Positions 61,029-64,000 of a stretch of 64,000 nucleotides of DNA are shown here, in pieces. Where the stretch lies: positions 54,229 through 118,228 of the forward strand of contig NZ_CAJGBN010000006.1 in NCBI RefSeq assembly GCF_904426505.1, written 5' to 3'. A program made the position numbers and the translations under genes. Below the pieces are notes generated by a model. The model saw only the letters and a program-made list of their open reading frames with translations, searched no databases and was not told the origin of the DNA. Origin of the DNA: Rubrivivax sp. A210. GTDB lineage: Bacteria > Pseudomonadota > Gammaproteobacteria > Burkholderiales > Burkholderiaceae_C. Every line of letters begins with the position of its first letter. Position 1 is the stretch's first letter.

Positions 61029-63197
61029 ATGGACGAACAAGCCACAAGCTTCAACCCGGCCGAACTGGGCCGCTACCTGCTCCAGGTGCGCGAGCAGGCC
61101 GATATCAAGCAGGCAGACCTGGCAAAGCGCGTGTCGCTCAGCCCAGCGGTCCTCTCGCGCATTGAGACCGGCGACCGTCCAGTCACCTTGGAAGAGGTTG
61201 TCGACATCCTCAAGCAGATTCCGACTGCCGGGGCCGCCCGGCTTATCGAGGCGGTCCAGCGGCACTGGAAGGTGCTTCCGGTGCCGCCGCTCGACCACGT
61301 CGACCAGGACGAGCTCTGGCAGGCCGAGCAGGTGGCGCGGGAGCTGGAGGAACTGCGCAGCAACCCAGACCTGCCTCAGGCGTTCGGCCGCCGCATCGGC
61401 GAGTACGCCGACGAGTTGAAGCGGTGTGCGGGCTTGCTGCTCAAGCGTGAACACCAGGTGGCCTTCATCGGCGCTATCGGCGTCGGGAAGTCGACAGCTA
61501 TTGGCTTCATGACCGACCTCACGGTCCGCAAGGACGATGGAAAGCTGGCGCCAGTCCTGGCCGACGGCGCCGGCGGCACCACCCTGTGTGAGGTGCACCT
61601 GCTCAGCGGACCGCAGTACGGCATCGCAATCGAGCCAGGCACACCCGATGAAATTCGGGAAGACGTTCGGGACTTTGCCGAGCACGTACTCAAGGGCACA
61701 GGCGGGGCCGAGGACGACGATGTGCGGCCCGGAGAGCCAAGGGCCACCTACAAGGAGGTCGAGCGCGCCATCCGGAACATGTCGGGCCTGATGTTCAAGT
61801 CCTCGCGAGATGCGGCTGGCAAGCGCCAGACATTTGACCCAGCAAAAGAGCTGGCCGCAGAGTGCCCTACTGTTCGAGAGTTCACGGTAGAGGTCTTGAC
61901 GCGGATGAACCTGCCCACACGCGACCGGCGGCAAATCTGGTACGAACCCTCGTCGGGCAAGAGCCCTCTGGCATGGCTGAGAGACGAGTTTCGTCGCATC
62001 AACGACGGCAAGCATCCTGAATTCACGCTCCCGAAGCGTATTGAAGTCATCGTCAAGAAGTCCCTCCTGCAGGCTGACGGCCTATCTGTTCGCTTCATTG
62101 ATACCAAGGGAATTCACGGTACGGCGGCTCGTGAGGACCTCGAAGTTCACTTGAAGGACCCCCACACACTGGCTGTCCTGTGCTCGCACTTCAATGATGC
62201 GCCGGGTAGCCCTGCTCAGCACTTGTTGAGCCGGGCAGTAGAAAGCGGCATTCGCGGTTTGGAGGTCAACTCCTCAGTGCTTGTCTTGGCGCATCACGAC
62301 CAAGCCCTGGCCGTAGTCGACGACGCCACGGGCTCCGCGGTTGAGACCGTTGAAGATGGCTATGACCTCAAGCGCGACCACGCTCTGATGAACATGGCTC
62401 CACTGGGCCTAAAAGACTACCGCATCGGCTTCTACAACTGCTTGAGCGACCCAGGCGCAATAGCCCAGGAATTCCTGGTCCAGGGGCTCCAAATGGCGCG
62501 CAGCTCGTTCCGGCGGCAGTTGGAAGCGGCCACAAGAGGTGCGCGCAATCTCTTGGAGAACCAGCGGGAGCAGGCCAACCAGGCGGCATTTGATGAGGCG
62601 GCAGCGCGCCTGCAGCTGTGGCTAAGGGAGAACAGCAAGGTGCCGGTGACGCCAGGCTCGGTACAGGAAGAACTTCTGAGTGAGATTCTCAGTGCGCCGG
62701 CGTCTTCCGTGGCTGCAGCTGCGCGGCGCGATGGGGAGTGGCGCAGCTTCAGCTACTCCTATCAACTTGGGTTCGGGGCACGCAAGCTGTGCGTATCTGC
62801 AGTTGGCAGGCGCGTCGACGGGTTCGCTGAATATTGCCGCCTGCTGCGCGCGACGCCGGAACTGGCTCCAGCTTGCGAACTTGTGACCCAGGTCGAACGG
62901 GTCCTCATTGCCGGATTCGACCAAATGCAGAACAAGGCCCAGTTGATGGCTCAGACCACCTATCGGGAGGCCTTGAAATCCGCCGCAGACCTTTGGCAGC
63001 GCTGCGTGGCTGAGTGGGGACGTAGCCGCGGATATCGCCAAGCCGTGGCGATGTTCAGCCGTGAGTGGTTCACCGATGACAAGCGTGTGGCCATGGAGGG
63101 CGACGTTCGCACGATGCTGGAGCGCGAATGGACGCGAACTCTTGAGTCGGTGGCCGAACTCTTGGGCCCAGGGGCTCCAGTGAAGGCCTCGGAATGA
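61029..63197 (+). CDS. Fused XRE-type HTH and dynamin-like/P-loop GTPase, unknown function
   Basis: 722 aa. Residues 12-66 are an XRE HTH (LLQVREQADIKQADLAKRVS, LSPAVLSRIETGDRP). After a helical linker, the P-loop GAIGVGKST (148-156), a G2-like GAGGTTLCEVHL (about 184-195), G3 VRFIDTKGIHG (Asp about 357) and a possible G4 SSVLVLAHHDQ (about 420) form a GTPase-like domain with inserted segments. The C-terminal ~230 residues are long helices (ATRGARNLLENQREQANQAA), as in dynamin-type stalks. A DNA-binding domain on a large GTPase is unusual; a stress or phage-response role is speculation. It has its own promoter and no operon partner in the window. Confidence 0.8.
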   Translation: MDEQATSFNPAELGRYLLQVREQADIKQADLAKRVSLSPAVLSRIETGDRPVTLEEVVDILKQIPTAGAARLIEAVQRHWKVLPVPPLDHVDQDELWQAEQVARELEELRSNPDLPQAFGRRIGEYADELKRCAGLLLKREHQVAFIGAIGVGKSTAIGFMTDLTVRKDDGKLAPVLADGAGGTTLCEVHLLSGPQYGIAIEPGTPDEIREDVRDFAEHVLKGTGGAEDDDVRPGEPRATYKEVERAIRNMSGLMFKSSRDAAGKRQTFDPAKELAAECPTVREFTVEVLTRMNLPTRDRRQIWYEPSSGKSPLAWLRDEFRRINDGKHPEFTLPKRIEVIVKKSLLQADGLSVRFIDTKGIHGTAAREDLEVHLKDPHTLAVLCSHFNDAPGSPAQHLLSRAVESGIRGLEVNSSVLVLAHHDQALAVVDDATGSAVETVEDGYDLKRDHALMNMAPLGLKDYRIGFYNCLSDPGAIAQEFLVQGLQMARSSFRRQLEAATRGARNLLENQREQANQAAFDEAAARLQLWLRENSKVPVTPGSVQEELLSEILSAPASSVAAAARRDGEWRSFSYSYQLGFGARKLCVSAVGRRVDGFAEYCRLLRATPELAPACELVTQVERVLIAGFDQMQNKAQLMAQTTYREALKSAADLWQRCVAEWGRSRGYRQAVAMFSREWFTDDKRVAMEGDVRTMLEREWTRTLESVAELLGPGAPVKASE

Positions 63198-63510
63198 CAG
63201 ACGGCCATCCTTATCCTTCCGGCGCATTTTGGGCAAGGACGCAAGATTGAGCCCTGGCGGTGCTATCTCTGCGCCGCACCGAATCCAAAGATGCTTCCAC
63301 CCGCCGGTGCGCGGACTTCATCGCGCTTCGGCCTCGAATGACTAAAGTCCGCCGCAATACTGGTCGGGCCAAATAGCAGCGCCCAACGATGGAACCAATG
63401 CAACCTGCCAGACCACTCGAGCCGCCAAGAGCCATGTTTGTCGGCGCCGATCCAAATCTGAGCCACCGTGCCGACCGAATATTGAGCCAGGGGTGGGAGC
63501 CGACTTTGAG
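63198..63510. other. Intergenic region before the IS21 end
   Basis: 313 bp with only short, noise-like frames. GAGCCA/GCCGAC repeats near 63450-63500 (CTGAGCCACCGTGCCGAC and TTGAGCCAGGGGTGG) resemble the repeated transposase-binding sites at IS21-family ends. Confidence 0.4.
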
Positions 63511-63575
63511 AGTGTCGGCTGTGGATAAGTTTAGTTGTTAGCCTGCTTCGTTGACCTCCTTTGTGCCGTGTTGAT

Positions 63576-63626
63576 CGCGCGGGGGAAGACGCGCAGGGCG
63601 TAGCCCGTAGCGTCTTCCCCCGCGCG
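63576..63626 (-). terminator. Perfect 17-bp inverted repeat after istB
   Basis: CGCGCGGGGGAAGACGC and its exact complement flank a 17-nt loop, starting 9 bp past the istB stop. A very stable hairpin with no T-run; it could stop read-through into or out of the element. Confidence 0.6.
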
Positions 63627-63634
63627 GCGCCCGG

Positions 63635-64000
63635 TCAGAACGGTTCGGCCTCGGCGTCGGTCTTGGCGCCCTTGCGCGTCTGCTCGCGCGCCTTGATCCG
63701 CTTCTTGGCCTCGGCCGTGCTGCGGCTGAAGCGGATCGATTCGTTGCCGGTCTCCACGATGTGGCAGTGGTGCGTCAGGCGGTCCAGCAGCGCGGTGGTC
63801 ATCTTCGCGTCGCCGAACACACTGGACCATTCGGCGAAGTCCAGGTTGGTCGTGATCATCACGCTGGTGTGCTCGTACAGGCGGCTGAGCAGGTGGAACA
63901 GCAGCGCCCCGCCGGCCTGGCTGAAGGGCAGGTAGCCCAGCTCATCGAGGATGACGAGATCCAGGCGCAGCAAGCTCGTGGCGATGCGCCCGGCCCTGCC
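63635..64000 (-). CDS. istB: IS21-family helper ATPase IstB, C-terminal part
   Basis: At least 122 codons, open at the right edge. Walker [19 protein letters not shown], sensor-like [19 protein letters not shown] and [20 protein letters not shown] are the standard IstB text (AAA/DnaA-like ATPase that assists the IS21 transposase). The Walker A region lies outside the window. The C-terminus is Lys/Arg-rich and ends at 63635. Confidence 0.93.
   Translation of the reverse strand, partial: GRAGRIATSLLRLDLVILDELGYLPFSQAGGALLFHLLSRLYEHTSVMITTNLDFAEWSSVFGDAKMTTALLDRLTHHCHIVETGNESIRFSRSTAEAKKRIKAREQTRKGAKTDAEAEPF

Larger units (their letters stand above)
63511..64000 (-). mobile_element. IS21-family element, 3' end (runs off right edge)
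   Basis: It contains the 3' part of istB and its downstream end. The border near TGTCGGCTGTGGATAAG (about 63515-63531) is a plausible terminal sequence, but the exact limit is not proven without the other end. Confidence 0.6.

Noticed and set aside
1..64000. CRISPR arrays or rRNA genes
   Set aside because: No regularly spaced direct repeats and no rRNA sequence were seen; the only rRNA-like signal is the boxA element.

Overview
The window is high-GC proteobacterial chromosome with tightly packed, often 4-nt-overlapping genes. The closest fit, by inference only, is a betaproteobacterium of the order Burkholderiales: its protein families (urea/amide uptake locus with AmiE and FmdA, E. coli-like RtcB, LapB-type secretion, IS1182/IS630/IS21 remnants) and gene organisation resemble that group. 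No rRNA or CRISPR array was seen.

Left part (1-15.6 kb). A minus-strand operon encodes a TolC-like outer-membrane protein, a LapB-type ABC exporter, an HlyD-type adaptor and the N-terminus of a very large BapA/LapA-like adhesin that runs off the left edge. Divergent from it is a two-component pair, a REC-AraC response regulator and a 7TMR-DISM hybrid kinase, that probably controls adhesin export. Next come a large Asp-box (BNR) beta-propeller protein with a tiny membrane protein and a divergent amidohydrolase.

Middle accessory metabolism (16-29.5 kb). An alpha/beta hydrolase, an AhpD-like protein, two GSTs, a flavin disulfide reductase, a DUF1348 protein, a PNPOx-FNR-ferredoxin fusion, a small PNPOx protein, two similar LysR regulators, a Tat-type metallo-hydrolase with an altered metal motif, a methyltransferase and a ZIP transporter lie here, with decayed DoxX and VOC gene remnants between them. 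The set looks like a redox/xenobiotic-response neighbourhood.

Amide/urea island (29.6-44.6 kb). A hybrid kinase whose sensor is an entire NCS1-type permease followed by a Cys-rich module, plus a REC-LuxR regulator, is divergent from urtABCDE-fmdA-fmdB-amiE and an AAA/VWA pair. Together they make a coherent scheme: sense, import and hydrolyse short amides or urea-like compounds to ammonia.

Mobile region (44.7-54 kb). Two IS1182-family remnants, whose 18-bp terminal repeat can be read from the sequence, lie in inverted orientation around a GreA/B-like gene, a serine hydrolase, an IS630 copy with a mutated catalytic Asp, a TIR-transmembrane-coiled-coil-WD40 protein and a DUF6236 protein. The last two are a candidate defence module.

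RNA-repair locus (54.1-57.9 kb). On the minus strand, a boxA-led array of about ten tRNA or tRNA-like genes, several with violations of universal tRNA features and separated by self-complementary spacers, runs into a frameshifted SEC-C gene, an HNH endonuclease gene and rtcB. This is the most unusual part of the window.

Right end (58-64 kb). A small HTH protein, a GIY-YIG-like protein, acylphosphatase, a 1.6-kb repeat-bearing non-coding stretch, a fused HTH-GTPase of unknown function and the end of an IS21 element (istB) complete the window.
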